From positions 279,627 to 343,626 of the forward strand of contig NZ_JASISV010000004.1 in NCBI RefSeq assembly GCF_030063305.1: a DNA stretch of 64,000 bases, in the 5' to 3' direction. Made by a program: the position numbers and the translations under genes. Source of the DNA: Salinibacterium sp. G-O1. GTDB lineage: Bacteria; Actinomycetota; Actinomycetes; Actinomycetales; Microbacteriaceae. The notes under the pieces were generated by a model that was not told where the DNA came from, made no database searches, and saw nothing but the letters and a program-made list of their open reading frames with translations. Of the stretch, positions 18,016 to 27,163 are shown piece after piece (the first letter of the stretch is position 1; every line of letters begins with the position of its first letter).

Positions 18016-18869
18016 TGCGGCGATCCGAATGCCCCTGATGCAAACGCAGACTGCAGCGCGGACTTCCAGTCGCGCATGGGCTGAAGCCCCGCTCGCTCCC
18101 AACCGTCGTGCCCGAGCACGGAAAATGAGGGCCGCGGTGCCGGGCGCACGAACTTCGAGCTGTCCGTCGGTTTGACACGTTGAGGGTCGAAGCCTCCCAA
18201 CTCGAAGACCGCCTGGGCGAAATCGAACCAGGTCGCCTCGCCAGAATTCGTGCCGTGGTAAATTCCGGCCGGCGCGTCAGCGTCCAGCATGGCCACGATG
18301 CGCGCGGCGAGATCCATGGTCCACGTGGGCTGACCAAGCTGGTCGCCAACGACCTCGACGGTGTCGCGCTCGTTAGCGAGACGCAGCATGGTCGCGGCAA
18401 AATTGCCTCCGTGCTGGCCGTAGAGCCACGCTGTCCTGACGATGCGCGTGCCCGTGGGGTGGATCTCCAGGGCACGGCGTTCGCCCTCGGCCTTCGTGCG
18501 GCCATACGCTGAAACCGGATTACGCGGCGCGTCCTCTGCGTACGGTGTTGTCGCAGTGCCGTCGAACACGTAATCGGTCGACACCTGGACCAGCGCTGCG
18601 TCGACATCGGCGGCTGCGCTGGCGAGGTTCGCCGCTCCGGTCGCGTTGATGGCGAGCGCCTCGTCTTCGTGCATCTCGGCATCATCCACCTTCGTGTACG
18701 CCGAAGCGTTGATGATGACGTCGTGGCCCTCCACCGCTGCGCGAACAGCCTGCGCATCCGTGACATCGAGCTCGGCGCGGGTGAGGGCTGTGACGTCGCG
18801 GCCGGAGAGAACCCGTTGCAGATCAGTGCCGAGCATGCCGCCGGCACCGGTCACGAGGTAGCGGGTCAC
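18012..18869 (-). CDS. rmlD: dTDP-4-dehydrorhamnose reductase
   Basis: 285-residue SDR-fold enzyme. It starts at VTRYLVTGAGGMLGTDL with the NAD(P)-binding GxxGxxG. STDYVFDG, the YGRTKAEGE active-site Tyr-Lys, and RTAWLYGQHGGNFAATML are diagnostic of RmlD/RfbD. It reduces dTDP-4-keto-L-rhamnose to dTDP-L-rhamnose, the last step of the pathway. GTG at 18869 overlaps the rmlB stop by four bases; it overlaps the glycosyltransferase downstream likewise. The length is normal for the family. Confidence 0.96.
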   Translation of the reverse strand: MTRYLVTGAGGMLGTDLQRVLSGRDVTALTRAELDVTDAQAVRAAVEGHDVIINASAYTKVDDAEMHEDEALAINATGAANLASAAADVDAALVQVSTDYVFDGTATTPYAEDAPRNPVSAYGRTKAEGERRALEIHPTGTRIVRTAWLYGQHGGNFAATMLRLANERDTVEVVGDQLGQPTWTMDLAARIVAMLDADAPAGIYHGTNSGEATWFDFAQAVFELGGFDPQRVKPTDSSKFVRPAPRPSFSVLGHDGWERAGLQPMRDWKSALQSAFASGAFGSPQ

Positions 18870-19855
18870 AGCGCTGCGCGCTCCTTGAGGGGCTCCCACC
18901 ACTGGCGGTTGTCTCGGTACCACTGCACGACGTCAGCGAGTCCCTGTTCGAACGGTACGAGCGGTGCGTACCCCAGTTCGCTCTGAATCTTGGAGATGTC
19001 GACGCTGTATCGCAGGTCGTGGCCGAGGCGATCCTGCACCCGGTCGACATACGACCAGTCTTTGCCGGTGGCATCCAGCAGCATCTGGGTGAGCTCTTTA
19101 TTGGTCAGCTCGGTTCCGCCACCAATGTTGTAGATCTCGCCGGCCCGGCCGCTCTCCAGCACCATGGCGATGCCGCGGGTGTGGTCGTCGACGTGCAGCC
19201 AGTCGCGAATGTTGTTGCCCTCGCCGTAGAGCGGAACGTGCTTGTCATCGATGAGGTTGGTGACGAAGAGCGGGATGACCTTCTCGGGGAAGTGGTATGG
19301 CCCGTAGTTGTTGCTGCACCGGGTGATAGACAGGTTCATGCCGTGGGTGCGGAAGTAGCTGCGCGCGAGCAGATCGCTGCCGGCCTTCGACGCCGAGTAC
19401 GGCGAGTTGGGCTCGAGCGGGCGCTGCTCATCCCAGGAGCCTTCGGCGATCGAGCCGTAGACCTCGTCAGTGGAGACGTGCACGAAACGCTCGAGGTTGT
19501 TGCGAAGCGCGGCGTCCAGCAGGCGCTGTGTTCCGAGTACGTTCGTTTCGACGAAGATGCCCGAATCTTTGACCGAGCGGTCGACGTGCGATTCGGCGGC
19601 AAAGTGCACAACGGCGTCCACGCCCGGGAGCAGGCGATCCAGAAGTTCGGAATCGCGGATGTCGCCCTCGACGAAGGAGTACCGCGGTGAGTCCGCGACC
19701 GGCGCGAGGTTCTGCAGGTTACCGGAATATGTCATCGCGTCGAGGACGAAGACCTCGGCGCCCTCGAGGCCCGGGTACGCATCTTCGAGGGTGCGGCGCA
19801 CGAAGTTCGAGCCGATGAAACCGGCGCCGCCGGTGACGAGAATTCGCTGTGGCAT
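18866..19855 (-). CDS. rmlB: dTDP-glucose 4,6-dehydratase
   Basis: 329-residue extended SDR. Signature elements: RILVTGGAGFIGSNFV, HFAAESHVDRSV, STDEVYGSIAEGSWDE (catalytic Thr/Asp/Glu region), the SPYSASKAGSD Tyr-Lys pair, and RCSNNYGPYHFPEKVIPLF. It makes dTDP-4-keto-6-deoxyglucose from dTDP-glucose. The ATG at 19855 has GGGAG upstream. First gene of the leftward rmlB-rmlD-GT operon and divergent from rmlC by 79 bases. Confidence 0.96.
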   Translation of the reverse strand: MPQRILVTGGAGFIGSNFVRRTLEDAYPGLEGAEVFVLDAMTYSGNLQNLAPVADSPRYSFVEGDIRDSELLDRLLPGVDAVVHFAAESHVDRSVKDSGIFVETNVLGTQRLLDAALRNNLERFVHVSTDEVYGSIAEGSWDEQRPLEPNSPYSASKAGSDLLARSYFRTHGMNLSITRCSNNYGPYHFPEKVIPLFVTNLIDDKHVPLYGEGNNIRDWLHVDDHTRGIAMVLESGRAGEIYNIGGGTELTNKELTQMLLDATGKDWSYVDRVQDRLGHDLRYSVDISKIQSELGYAPLVPFEQGLADVVQWYRDNRQWWEPLKERAAL

Positions 19856-19922
19856 AAATTTGCTCCCTATAATCTCGAACGATTGTACCGGCCCACAAGC
19901 ATCTGGCTCTCATGCCGCTTGC

Positions 19923-19928
19923 TAGGCT
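19923..19928 (+). promoter_or_regulatory. Putative -10 box of a leaderless rmlC promoter
   Basis: TAGGCT, six bases, GTG at 19935. A perfect TATAAT at 19868-19873 lies further upstream but has no matching -35 element. Confidence 0.55.
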
Positions 19929-19934
19929 GACGAC

Positions 19935-20543
19935 GTGCAAATCCGACCTCTGTCCATTTCCGGAGCGTTCGAGTTCACCCCGGTCATCAGGGGTGACGAG
20001 CGTGGCGCGTTCGTCGAGACCTACCGTTTCGAGGCGCTCGAAGAGGCGGCAGGCCACCCGCTCAACCTTCGTCAGGCAAACCTCTCTACCTCAGCGAAGG
20101 CAGTGGCGCGCGGCATCCACTACGCCCTCGTTCCTCCGGGGCAGGCGAAATATGTCAGTGCCCCCTACGGCGCCTTCATCGACTTCATCGTGGACATCAG
20201 GGTCGGCTCACCCACATTCGGTCAGTGGGACTCCGTCATCATCGATGACAAGGATCGCCGCATGGTGTATCTGGCCGAGGGACTTGGCCATGCCATTGTG
20301 GCGCTGACCCCGGGCGCGACGGTGTCGTATCTGGTGTCTGAGGTCTACAACCCCGAACGGGAGTTGTCTCTCAACCTTCTCGACCCCGAGATCGGGCTCG
20401 TCTTTCCCTTCGACCCGGACGCGCTGCTGACATCCGCACGCGATACCGAGGCTCCGACGCTCGCCGAGGCTGGCGAATTGGGGCTCCTGCCCCGGTGGGA
20501 TGAGTGCAACGCCTATTACACGTCACTCGAGAACGGAATCTGA
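19935..20543 (+). CDS. rmlC: dTDP-4-dehydrorhamnose 3,5-epimerase
   Basis: 202-residue cupin-fold enzyme. The catalytic histidine is in ARGIHYAL, the [14 protein letters not shown] approach is family-typical, and the C-terminal active-site tyrosine is in [11 protein letters not shown]. It epimerises C3 and C5 of dTDP-4-keto-6-deoxyglucose. The gene starts at a GTG with a leaderless box and is followed two bases later by rmlA. Rather than the common R-G-L-H-Y-Q it has R-G-I-H-Y-A, a mild divergence seen in actinobacterial members. Confidence 0.95.
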   Translation: MQIRPLSISGAFEFTPVIRGDERGAFVETYRFEALEEAAGHPLNLRQANLSTSAKAVARGIHYALVPPGQAKYVSAPYGAFIDFIVDIRVGSPTFGQWDSVIIDDKDRRMVYLAEGLGHAIVALTPGATVSYLVSEVYNPERELSLNLLDPEIGLVFPFDPDALLTSARDTEAPTLAEAGELGLLPRWDECNAYYTSLENGI

Positions 20544-20545
20544 GT

Positions 20546-21412
20546 ATGAAGGGCATCATCCTCGCGGGCGGTTCAGGCACGCGCCTGTACCCCATCACCA
20601 AGGGCATCTCGAAGCAGCTCATGCCCATCTTCGACAAGCCGATGGTTTACTACCCCCTGTCGACGCTGATGATGGCGGGAATCAGCGAGATCCTGATCAT
20701 CACCACACCGGATGACCAGCCGCAGTTCCAGCGGCTTCTCGGTGATGGCAGCGCGCTCGGCATCACCATCGAGTATGCGGCACAACCCAGCCCCGATGGC
20801 CTGGCGCAGGCATTCATCATCGGCGAAGACTTCATCGGCACAGACAGCGTGGCTCTCGTGCTCGGCGACAACATCTTCCACGGTGCAGGTCTTGGCGGAT
20901 CGCTGCGCGCGAATACCGAGATTGATGGGGCGCTGATCTTCGCGTACCACGTCGCCGAACCCCGTGCCTATGGTGTCGTCGAGTTTGACGAGGACTTCGC
21001 AGCGCTCTCGATCGAAGAAAAGCCCACGAACCCGAAGAGCAACTTCGCGGTTCCTGGCCTCTATTTCTACGACAACTCCGTGGTCGAGATCGCGAAGGCC
21101 GTTGCGCCCAGCGCTCGCGGTGAGATCGAGATCACCGCCGTCAACGACGCCTATCTGAAGAGCGGGTCACTGCGCGTACAGGTTCTCGATCGCGGGACGG
21201 CGTGGCTCGACACCGGCACATTTGAGTCGATGATGCAGGCCTCCGAGTACGTGAAGGTCATCGAAGACCGGCAGGGCTACAAGATCGGTTGCATCGAAGA
21301 GATCGCCTGGCGCGCCGGCTGGATTTCTGATGAGCAACTTGCCGAACTCGCGAAGCCGCTGCTCAAGAGCGGTTACGGCAGCTACCTCTCGCAGCTGTTG
21401 ACCGCACGGTAG
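20546..21412 (+). CDS. rmlA: Glucose-1-phosphate thymidylyltransferase
   Basis: 288-residue nucleotidyltransferase. N-terminal [18 protein letters not shown] and then [20 protein letters not shown] are the RmlA signature; further landmarks are [10 protein letters not shown], the EEKPTNPKS loop, and [12 protein letters not shown]. It joins dTTP and glucose 1-phosphate to dTDP-glucose, the committed step of the rhamnose pathway, normally feedback-inhibited by dTDP-rhamnose. The ATG at 20546 follows rmlC by two bases. It converges on the epimerase gene at 21416 with a three-base gap. Confidence 0.97.
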   Translation: MKGIILAGGSGTRLYPITKGISKQLMPIFDKPMVYYPLSTLMMAGISEILIITTPDDQPQFQRLLGDGSALGITIEYAAQPSPDGLAQAFIIGEDFIGTDSVALVLGDNIFHGAGLGGSLRANTEIDGALIFAYHVAEPRAYGVVEFDEDFAALSIEEKPTNPKSNFAVPGLYFYDNSVVEIAKAVAPSARGEIEITAVNDAYLKSGSLRVQVLDRGTAWLDTGTFESMMQASEYVKVIEDRQGYKIGCIEEIAWRAGWISDEQLAELAKPLLKSGYGSYLSQLLTAR

Positions 21413-21415
21413 TTC

Positions 21416-22375
21416 TCAGCTCACGAGCTCCATGAGAACCGCCCGCATGGTGCGGTCGATGCCCACGGGCAGCGGGGTGAGCGTGCGGCTATCGAGGTGG
21501 GTCCACACGGTGGAGTGGAGCCGCAAATCGAGCCCCTGAAGTGATGCTGCGGCAGATTGGCCGAGCATGACGTGCGGTTTCGCCTTCGCGAGGGCGTGAA
21601 AATGACCGAGGAGCTCCCCGATGGTGACGGCCTGCCCTGAGGCGAGGATCTTCATCTGCTGGATGGGTCCCGTCAGCGACCGCAGGTAGTCGAGGGAATC
21701 CAGGATCAGTTCGGCGCAGTCATCGACGTAGATGTAATCGCGAACCGTGTCGAGCGAAACGAAGATGGACGCCGGTGCTGGCGAGTACTGCGCCTTAGCG
21801 AGGTGGGAGATCAGGCCTTGCATCTTGCCGAGCTTCTGGCCGGGTCCGTAGAGGTTGGCGATTCGGCCTGCCAGGCTGGACAGCGCGTGTGCGCTGGCAA
21901 ATGCGGCAACGGCGGCCTCGGCATCCAGCTTGAAGCGCCCGTATGGCGAGATCGGTGCGGGCGTTGTGTCTTCAGAAAATGGTGGTGCGAGTGACCCGCC
22001 GTAGATTCCCCCGGCAGATGACGAGTAGAAGATGCTTCCACGTGGCGGGGTCGCGGTGCTGCTGACGCTCTCGATGACCTTCCCGGCAGCGTCGAAGATG
22101 GCCCTGAGCTGCCCCAGCTCCCGGTCGAGATCGGTTTGGGGTGTCGACGTTACTCCCGCCCCACCCGCCCAGATGATGGCCCAGTCGTCGTCGGCGATGG
22201 ATGCGGCGTTGAGAAGCTCGCGCATGATTGCTGCACTCGAAATCGGCAGGGCCGATGGGTCATCCCAGGGGAGGGGAGCGCTTGGCAGCAGTTCCCAGTT
22301 GGGATGCCGAGCGATGGTGGCGGTCAGGGCGGAACCCAGAAGCCCGCTGGCTCCGATCACCCAGGCGACGGTCAC
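21416..22375 (-). CDS. NAD-dependent epimerase/dehydratase family protein
   Basis: 319-residue extended-SDR protein. TVAWVIGASGLLGSALTATI has the GxxGxxG cofactor loop; the active-site YGRFKLDAEAAV has the Tyr-x3-Lys pair preceded by FYSSSAGGIYGG. The substrate is not predictable; WcaG-like sugar reductases or epimerases are the closest idea. A GTG start at 22375 overlaps the stop of the polyprenyl-phosphate GT2 gene (GTGA), so the two are coupled and the enzyme may make or modify the sugar that GT2 transfers. The frame continues upstream inside the GT2 gene but is not coding there. Confidence 0.82.
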   Translation of the reverse strand: MTVAWVIGASGLLGSALTATIARHPNWELLPSAPLPWDDPSALPISSAAIMRELLNAASIADDDWAIIWAGGAGVTSTPQTDLDRELGQLRAIFDAAGKVIESVSSTATPPRGSIFYSSSAGGIYGGSLAPPFSEDTTPAPISPYGRFKLDAEAAVAAFASAHALSSLAGRIANLYGPGQKLGKMQGLISHLAKAQYSPAPASIFVSLDTVRDYIYVDDCAELILDSLDYLRSLTGPIQQMKILASGQAVTIGELLGHFHALAKAKPHVMLGQSAAASLQGLDLRLHSTVWTHLDSRTLTPLPVGIDRTMRAVLMELVS

Positions 22376-23382
22376 GGGGTTCGCTGGCGTCCGAGCGGAC
22401 CAGACGTTGGATCCGAGGTGATTAGGTAGGGCGGGCGGCCCATGGCCATGTTGACGTTGACGCCGATGTATTCCGCGATGATTCCGAGTGAGACGAGAAT
22501 TGCGCCAGAGCTCAACAGCAGCACCACGATCATCGATGCCCAGCCCGCTGTGTCGACGTGACCCGTCAACCTCGTGATCAGGATGAAGATCGCAACGAGA
22601 ACCCCGATCGCCCCGAATACCGCGCCGACGACGCTCACGAGCCTGAGCCCGCGGGTGCCGCTGGAGAGCACCATGCGCCAGAAGTGCGAGAACAGCCTGC
22701 GTGGTGAGTACCCGGATTGCCGGTCGCCCTCGTCGCGCAGCATGAGGGGCGTGGTTGCTACCCGTGCTGCCACCCAGCCGAGTGCCACATCGAGGTAGAC
22801 CCCCGCGCCGCTGTAGGCGGCAACACTTCGACCGACGTTGCCAAGGATAAGCCTGAAGCTCTGGTACTCGGAGGCATTGGATCCAGCGAACAGCTTCGTC
22901 AGCACCCACTTCGCGCCCTTGGACGCTGAGTTTCGCAGGAAGCCATGCGAGGGCTTGTTCAGGGGGCTCATGTAGACGACGTCGGCCTGTTCGCGCATCG
23001 CGGTGTCGAGGAGGGAGCCGATGCCGGCAGGATCGTGCTGGCCATCCTCATCGAGCGTGACGATCCACTCGCCACCGGACGACGCCATGCCGGCCAGGGT
23101 TGCGGCGTGCTGGCCGAAGTTCTTGCTCAGCCAGACAGAACGCACGAAGGGATGTAGCGCTGTCAGCTCCCGGATCACGCGGGGGGAGTCGTCTCTGCCG
23201 TTGTCGAAAACCAGCACGACTTCGGTCACGCGGAAGGGATGACCGTCCGGGGTGGTGGACTCTGCGGTGAGCGGCTCGATCTCGCCGATGACGCCCGCGA
23301 GAGTTTTTTCCCCTCCGTATACCGGAATCACAACAGAAATGAGGTGCGTTCGGCCCCACGCGTTGTCGCTACTGACTGTCAC
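22372..23382 (-). CDS. GtrB/DPM-like polyprenyl-phosphate glycosyltransferase
   Basis: 336-residue protein. The GT2 catalytic part (residues 1-~225) starts HLISVVIPVYGGEKTLAGVI and has the LVFDNGRDDSPRVIREL, SVWLSKNFGQHAATLAGM and VTLDEDGQHDPAG motifs seen in GtrB, ArnC and DPM synthases. Two transmembrane helices follow (about 240-265 and 285-310). Such enzymes move a sugar from a nucleotide to undecaprenyl phosphate on the inner face. With the GtrA gene at 26660 and the large membrane protein at 23410, it suggests a three-component system. GTG start; 27 bases separate it from the gene upstream. Confidence 0.9.
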   Translation of the reverse strand: MTVSSDNAWGRTHLISVVIPVYGGEKTLAGVIGEIEPLTAESTTPDGHPFRVTEVVLVFDNGRDDSPRVIRELTALHPFVRSVWLSKNFGQHAATLAGMASSGGEWIVTLDEDGQHDPAGIGSLLDTAMREQADVVYMSPLNKPSHGFLRNSASKGAKWVLTKLFAGSNASEYQSFRLILGNVGRSVAAYSGAGVYLDVALGWVAARVATTPLMLRDEGDRQSGYSPRRLFSHFWRMVLSSGTRGLRLVSVVGAVFGAIGVLVAIFILITRLTGHVDTAGWASMIVVLLLSSGAILVSLGIIAEYIGVNVNMAMGRPPYLITSDPTSGPLGRQRTP

Positions 23383-23409
23383 TTAACCTGACCTTTGCAC
23401 GTTGAGAAG

Positions 23410-25653
23410 TCACCGCAGGAACTGCGCGACCGAGTCCTCAAGGTAATCGTAGTGGGCGATGATCAGCCCGGGAGAGGGAGCGCCGTCTGCGTCTGCCAGA
23501 TCGAGGCCGACAGCGGTCTGACCCGACTGGGCGACCACGGAGAACGAAACCTGCGCGATTCCGTCGACAAAATTGACCGCTTGCGTCGAGCCGTCCGGCA
23601 GTCTCATCGTCACGACAAAGCCATCAGAACCGGGGCTCAGCAACGTCAGGTTCACTGAAACCGGCGTTGGCTCGTCTCGCTCGCTCGTCAGTGTCAGCGT
23701 GGATGTCGGAGCTCCTGCGACATACTCCTTCGTGCCGGAGCCGCTCACGCGCGGTGAGAAGCTGGGCGCTGTGGCTATCGTCACCGGATTCGTCACCGCC
23801 GCGGCGATCTCAGACAACTCACTCTCTGAGTGCTGCGATGCGAGGGATGACCTCAGTTTCTCAAGGTTGAAGAACACATAGGTGCCATTGCTGCTGGCGC
23901 TCGGGGTGCCCACGCTCGTGGTCAGACCGTTTACCAGGTCCGCTCTGTCGGCCTCTGGCAGCCCCGTCAAATCGATGTGAATTCCGGCGAATCCGCTGGC
24001 GGCAGCGAGCGTGGCTATGTCGCCTGGCGAAAGATGCTCGAGCACTTCTGGGTAGTCAGCGCGGGGCCGACCCTTGATGCCGCCCGAACTCCAGCGCAAA
24101 TCCTTGGAGTGAAGATAGGGGATAAGGGCGTTTGATCCGAGCACGCCGGTGACGCTGACCGTTTCGGGGAACGGTTGGTACGGCAGCTGGAGGATCGACG
24201 ACCCGGTGGGGACTGATCGTTCCACCGACGTGATCCATGCCTGGTCCTCGTCGAATGCTGCCTGTTGCGAGGCGAACGCCGCTCCATAGCTGGCCGGTGT
24301 CTGGTCGACGTACCCGACCCCCACCACAGCGATCGCGACGGCGACGGCTAACGCTCGCGTCACGGGGATGGACCGGATGCGCTTGGTGGCTGCCGTGATG
24401 GCGGCATCCAGCAGCAGCCCGACGGCGGCGAGACAGATCAGAGCGATGAGAATCGACATTCGATTCCACCCGCGAAGCGACGCTGTGACGAATGAGATGA
24501 TCGTGGACAGGCCGCCGATCGTACTGAACAGGAACGCCACAAACGTCAGGGCGGCCAGCTGGCCGAGAATCTGGAACCTGGGGGTGCTCGCGATAGAACG
24601 CGCGCGCACTGAACCCCACGCAGAAGCCATGAAGGCGATGATGAGAAACAGGGCGATAAACCCGAAGGCAGCGATGGCGCCCAGGGCCGGCTGCTCAGAG
24701 CCGAGTGGGTACGTCTGGTCGTACGAGTTTCGAATGTGGGCGAGGAAACCGATGCGGTGGCTCGGCCACGGCAGGATCAACTGCGACAGTTTGAGGGCAA
24801 AGATCTCGGCCTCAGCATTGTTGCGCTCGAATCCGCCCGGGTTATCCCCGGCGATCTGTGCGTAGATGATGTCGGGTGCCATGTTGATGAGCATGACCAT
24901 GGCGGTCACCACACCCACAACGGCCGCGCCCCAGAAACGCTTCCACTGGCCGGAGCCGACCAGCCTCACGAGTCCGCTGAAAGCCAGCAGGATCAAAAAG
25001 AAAACCGCGTAGTACGACTGTGCCGTGCCGGTGAGGGCGGCGATGGCGAGGGTTCCCAGGCTCTTCGGAGTCGCCCACCGAAGAAGGCGCGGGCCGGTGG
25101 CCCTGAGCGCCCACAAAGCCTCACCCCGGATGGCGGAGATGACAAGCGCAAGCGCGAAGGGAATGACGTAGTACGACGACAGCCACAGATGGCTCTCGCC
25201 GCGAAGGAAATGGTAGGGGCTGATCGCGAACACAACGCCGAGTGCCAGGGCAATGGCGCGTGACATTCCGAGGCGCCTGAAGAGCCACAGGGCGGCAACG
25301 GCGGCGAGCGGGAAACCGATGATGAAGTAGACGTTCATCGCGACGGCCCAGTCGTGGGTGAAGAGCGACAACACCTTTGCGGCGATGAAGTGCAGATTGT
25401 CGGCGGTGGGGAAGTCGTTGTACGTCTGCCCGAACGGTGCCCCGAGAAGCCGCTGGTATTCGTACCAGCCCGTTTCGATGACGGTCTTGAAGTGCGCGCC
25501 CGTCGGGAGGGCGTCGCCCGAGTAGGTCAGCGGAACGTCAATCCTGGCTTTCCACAATTGCAGAGCCCAGAACGTCACGAATGTCGTGACAGCGAACGTC
25601 AAAACGTACAGAAGCCGATCAGCGCGATGCCACTCCTTACGCAACCACCTCAC
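23410..25653 (-). CDS. Large polytopic membrane protein, putative GT-C glycosyltransferase
   Basis: 747-residue protein. About eleven transmembrane segments occupy residues 15-460, with a conserved-looking loop (YNDFPTADNLHFIAAK) after the first helix, where GT-C enzymes place catalytic acidic residues. Residues ~465-747 form a soluble, beta-rich and probably extracytoplasmic domain. This layout resembles bacterial GT-C or YfhO-like proteins that take a sugar from a polyprenyl-phosphate donor outside the membrane. It sits between the GtrB-like gene and a GT2 gene (four-base overlap at 25650), which supports a role as final transferase. I did not recognise a specific family. Confidence 0.72.
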   Translation of the reverse strand: MRWLRKEWHRADRLLYVLTFAVTTFVTFWALQLWKARIDVPLTYSGDALPTGAHFKTVIETGWYEYQRLLGAPFGQTYNDFPTADNLHFIAAKVLSLFTHDWAVAMNVYFIIGFPLAAVAALWLFRRLGMSRAIALALGVVFAISPYHFLRGESHLWLSSYYVIPFALALVISAIRGEALWALRATGPRLLRWATPKSLGTLAIAALTGTAQSYYAVFFLILLAFSGLVRLVGSGQWKRFWGAAVVGVVTAMVMLINMAPDIIYAQIAGDNPGGFERNNAEAEIFALKLSQLILPWPSHRIGFLAHIRNSYDQTYPLGSEQPALGAIAAFGFIALFLIIAFMASAWGSVRARSIASTPRFQILGQLAALTFVAFLFSTIGGLSTIISFVTASLRGWNRMSILIALICLAAVGLLLDAAITAATKRIRSIPVTRALAVAVAIAVVGVGYVDQTPASYGAAFASQQAAFDEDQAWITSVERSVPTGSSILQLPYQPFPETVSVTGVLGSNALIPYLHSKDLRWSSGGIKGRPRADYPEVLEHLSPGDIATLAAASGFAGIHIDLTGLPEADRADLVNGLTTSVGTPSASSNGTYVFFNLEKLRSSLASQHSESELSEIAAAVTNPVTIATAPSFSPRVSGSGTKEYVAGAPTSTLTLTSERDEPTPVSVNLTLLSPGSDGFVVTMRLPDGSTQAVNFVDGIAQVSFSVVAQSGQTAVGLDLADADGAPSPGLIIAHYDYLEDSVAQFLR

Positions 25654-26495
25654 GACGCCGCTCGTTCGCTGGCCTTCATTCGTCTCCGGAGAACGATGTA
25701 GGCGGCTCGTCTAAGCGCTGCCATCCCGAGCGCCGCGAGGTTACCGCGCCGAAGGTCGGCCCGTGAGATCACCGAATGCTGGGCGAACAACCAGGTGTGG
25801 AATCCTGCGGCCTGGGATGCCTGGCTGCGCGCCAGCCTGACGCTCCACTGGCTGTCTGACACGCGGAAGCTGGCGAGGGGCTCGTTGATTGCCACGAGAT
25901 CTCCCTCGAGCAGGACGCGCACGTACGTTGCCTCATCGATGAGGTACGGGTACGACGAATCCCACCATCCGACCCTTTTCAGGACGTCGGTGTGAAGCAT
26001 CACACAGGCGGGTTCGCCGAACAGGTTGGTGCCACTGATCACAGTATTTCGGATCGCGGTTGCGCCGGAAACGAGCCCGGTCATGCCGCCCAACCCGCGG
26101 TTTCTAATAATGGGGCGATCGTTCGCATCAACGATGTCGCGCGACACCGCCGACAGGGTCGACGATGGGTTCTTGTCCAGAGCGGCGACCTGCCGCTCGA
26201 TGAGGGTCGGCGCGATGAGGTCATCGCCGCACACCAATTTGAGGTATTTCTCGGTTGCTTCCTGGCTGACCCGGTTCCAGTTGCGCAGGGCGCCGCCGCC
26301 AGCCTCAGTCTGAAGCAGGGTGACCCTGTCGTCAGCGGCGTACTTTTGCAGCAATTGCCAGGTGGAGTCGGTCGACGCGTGATCGGCGACGATGATCTCA
26401 AGGTCCGTGTGGGTCTGCGCGAGAATCGAGTCCATGGTGCGCTCGATGTATTCGGCATTGTTGTAAGCGGGGACGACCACTGACACGCGGGTCAC
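25650..26495 (-). CDS. GT2-type glycosyltransferase
   Basis: 281-residue protein. The GT-A fold starts TRVSVVVPAYNNAEYIERTM, with the acidic EIIVADHASTDSTW and the KLVCGDDLIAPTLIERQV metal-site region. The C-terminal part has an amphipathic basic tail. No transmembrane helices. It is first in the leftward operon GT2, membrane protein, GtrB-like, epimerase. The start codon is followed by the domain at once, so no alternative is needed. Sugar and acceptor unknown. Confidence 0.87.
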   Translation of the reverse strand: MTRVSVVVPAYNNAEYIERTMDSILAQTHTDLEIIVADHASTDSTWQLLQKYAADDRVTLLQTEAGGGALRNWNRVSQEATEKYLKLVCGDDLIAPTLIERQVAALDKNPSSTLSAVSRDIVDANDRPIIRNRGLGGMTGLVSGATAIRNTVISGTNLFGEPACVMLHTDVLKRVGWWDSSYPYLIDEATYVRVLLEGDLVAINEPLASFRVSDSQWSVRLARSQASQAAGFHTWLFAQHSVISRADLRRGNLAALGMAALRRAAYIVLRRRMKASERAAS

Positions 26496-26659
26496 TGGCT
26501 GACCATCCGGTGCTGGGCTAATTTCGTCACAGTTGTCCTTATCGTGGTGATGCTTTCATGCCTTAGCGAGTCTACCTACGGCTAGTCCACGCGGCTGGGA
26601 GGTGGTCGCAGGGCTAGTAGCTAGGATTATGTGCGCCACACGATCACGGAGGTAGAGGC

Positions 26660-27142
26660 TTGGCTGATGCCCCGCACGAAGAAGCGACCAGGCCCACCGG
26701 GCTGGTTGGCTTAATCAAGCGACTCATCAACGACCAGAGGGTGAGATACCTCATTGTCGGCGGGTTCAACACCGGGCTGGGCTATGGCTGGTTCGTCGTC
26801 TTCCAACTTCTACTTGGCCGGCACATCGGCTATTTTGCGACTCTCTACATGGCGTACGGTGCCGCGACGATCATCGCGTTTCTGCTCCACCGTCATTTCA
26901 CATTCAGGGCGAGCGGATCAGGCAACATCCTGATCGACTTCATCAGGTTTCAGGGCGTTTACGTCGTGGCTCTGGCAATCAACACCATCGCGCTTCCCAT
27001 CCTTGTCGAACTCGCCCACATCCCCGTATTGCTCGCGCAGGCACTCATCGTGATCCTGACAACACTGGTGAGCTACTTCGGTCACAAGTTCTTCTCGTTC
27101 AGGCGCAGGAACGACGTCGCCCCGACGACAACCGAAGTTTGA
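26660..27142 (+). CDS. GtrA-family flippase-like membrane protein
   Basis: 160-residue protein with four transmembrane helices after a ~28-residue cytoplasmic lead. VRYLIVGGFNTGLGYGWFV and FLLHRHFTF are the GtrA signature positions. The TTG start has GGAGG about eight bases before it. It is divergent from the GT2-GtrB operon (164-base gap with a TAGGAT box near 26618) and convergent with the dehydratase gene. It is the second GtrA in the window and lies next to likely partners, unlike the one at 8918. Proposed role: moving polyprenyl-phosphate-sugar to the outer face. Confidence 0.87.
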   Translation: MADAPHEEATRPTGLVGLIKRLINDQRVRYLIVGGFNTGLGYGWFVVFQLLLGRHIGYFATLYMAYGAATIIAFLLHRHFTFRASGSGNILIDFIRFQGVYVVALAINTIALPILVELAHIPVLLAQALIVILTTLVSYFGHKFFSFRRRNDVAPTTTEV

Positions 27143-27163
27143 CGCTAAGGCCCCAGGCGCCAC

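Noticed and set aside
19868..19873. Perfect TATAAT between rmlB and rmlC
   Set aside because: No TTGACA-like element 16-19 bases upstream on the plus strand, and the TAGGCT box directly before rmlC explains that gene better. It might still contribute.
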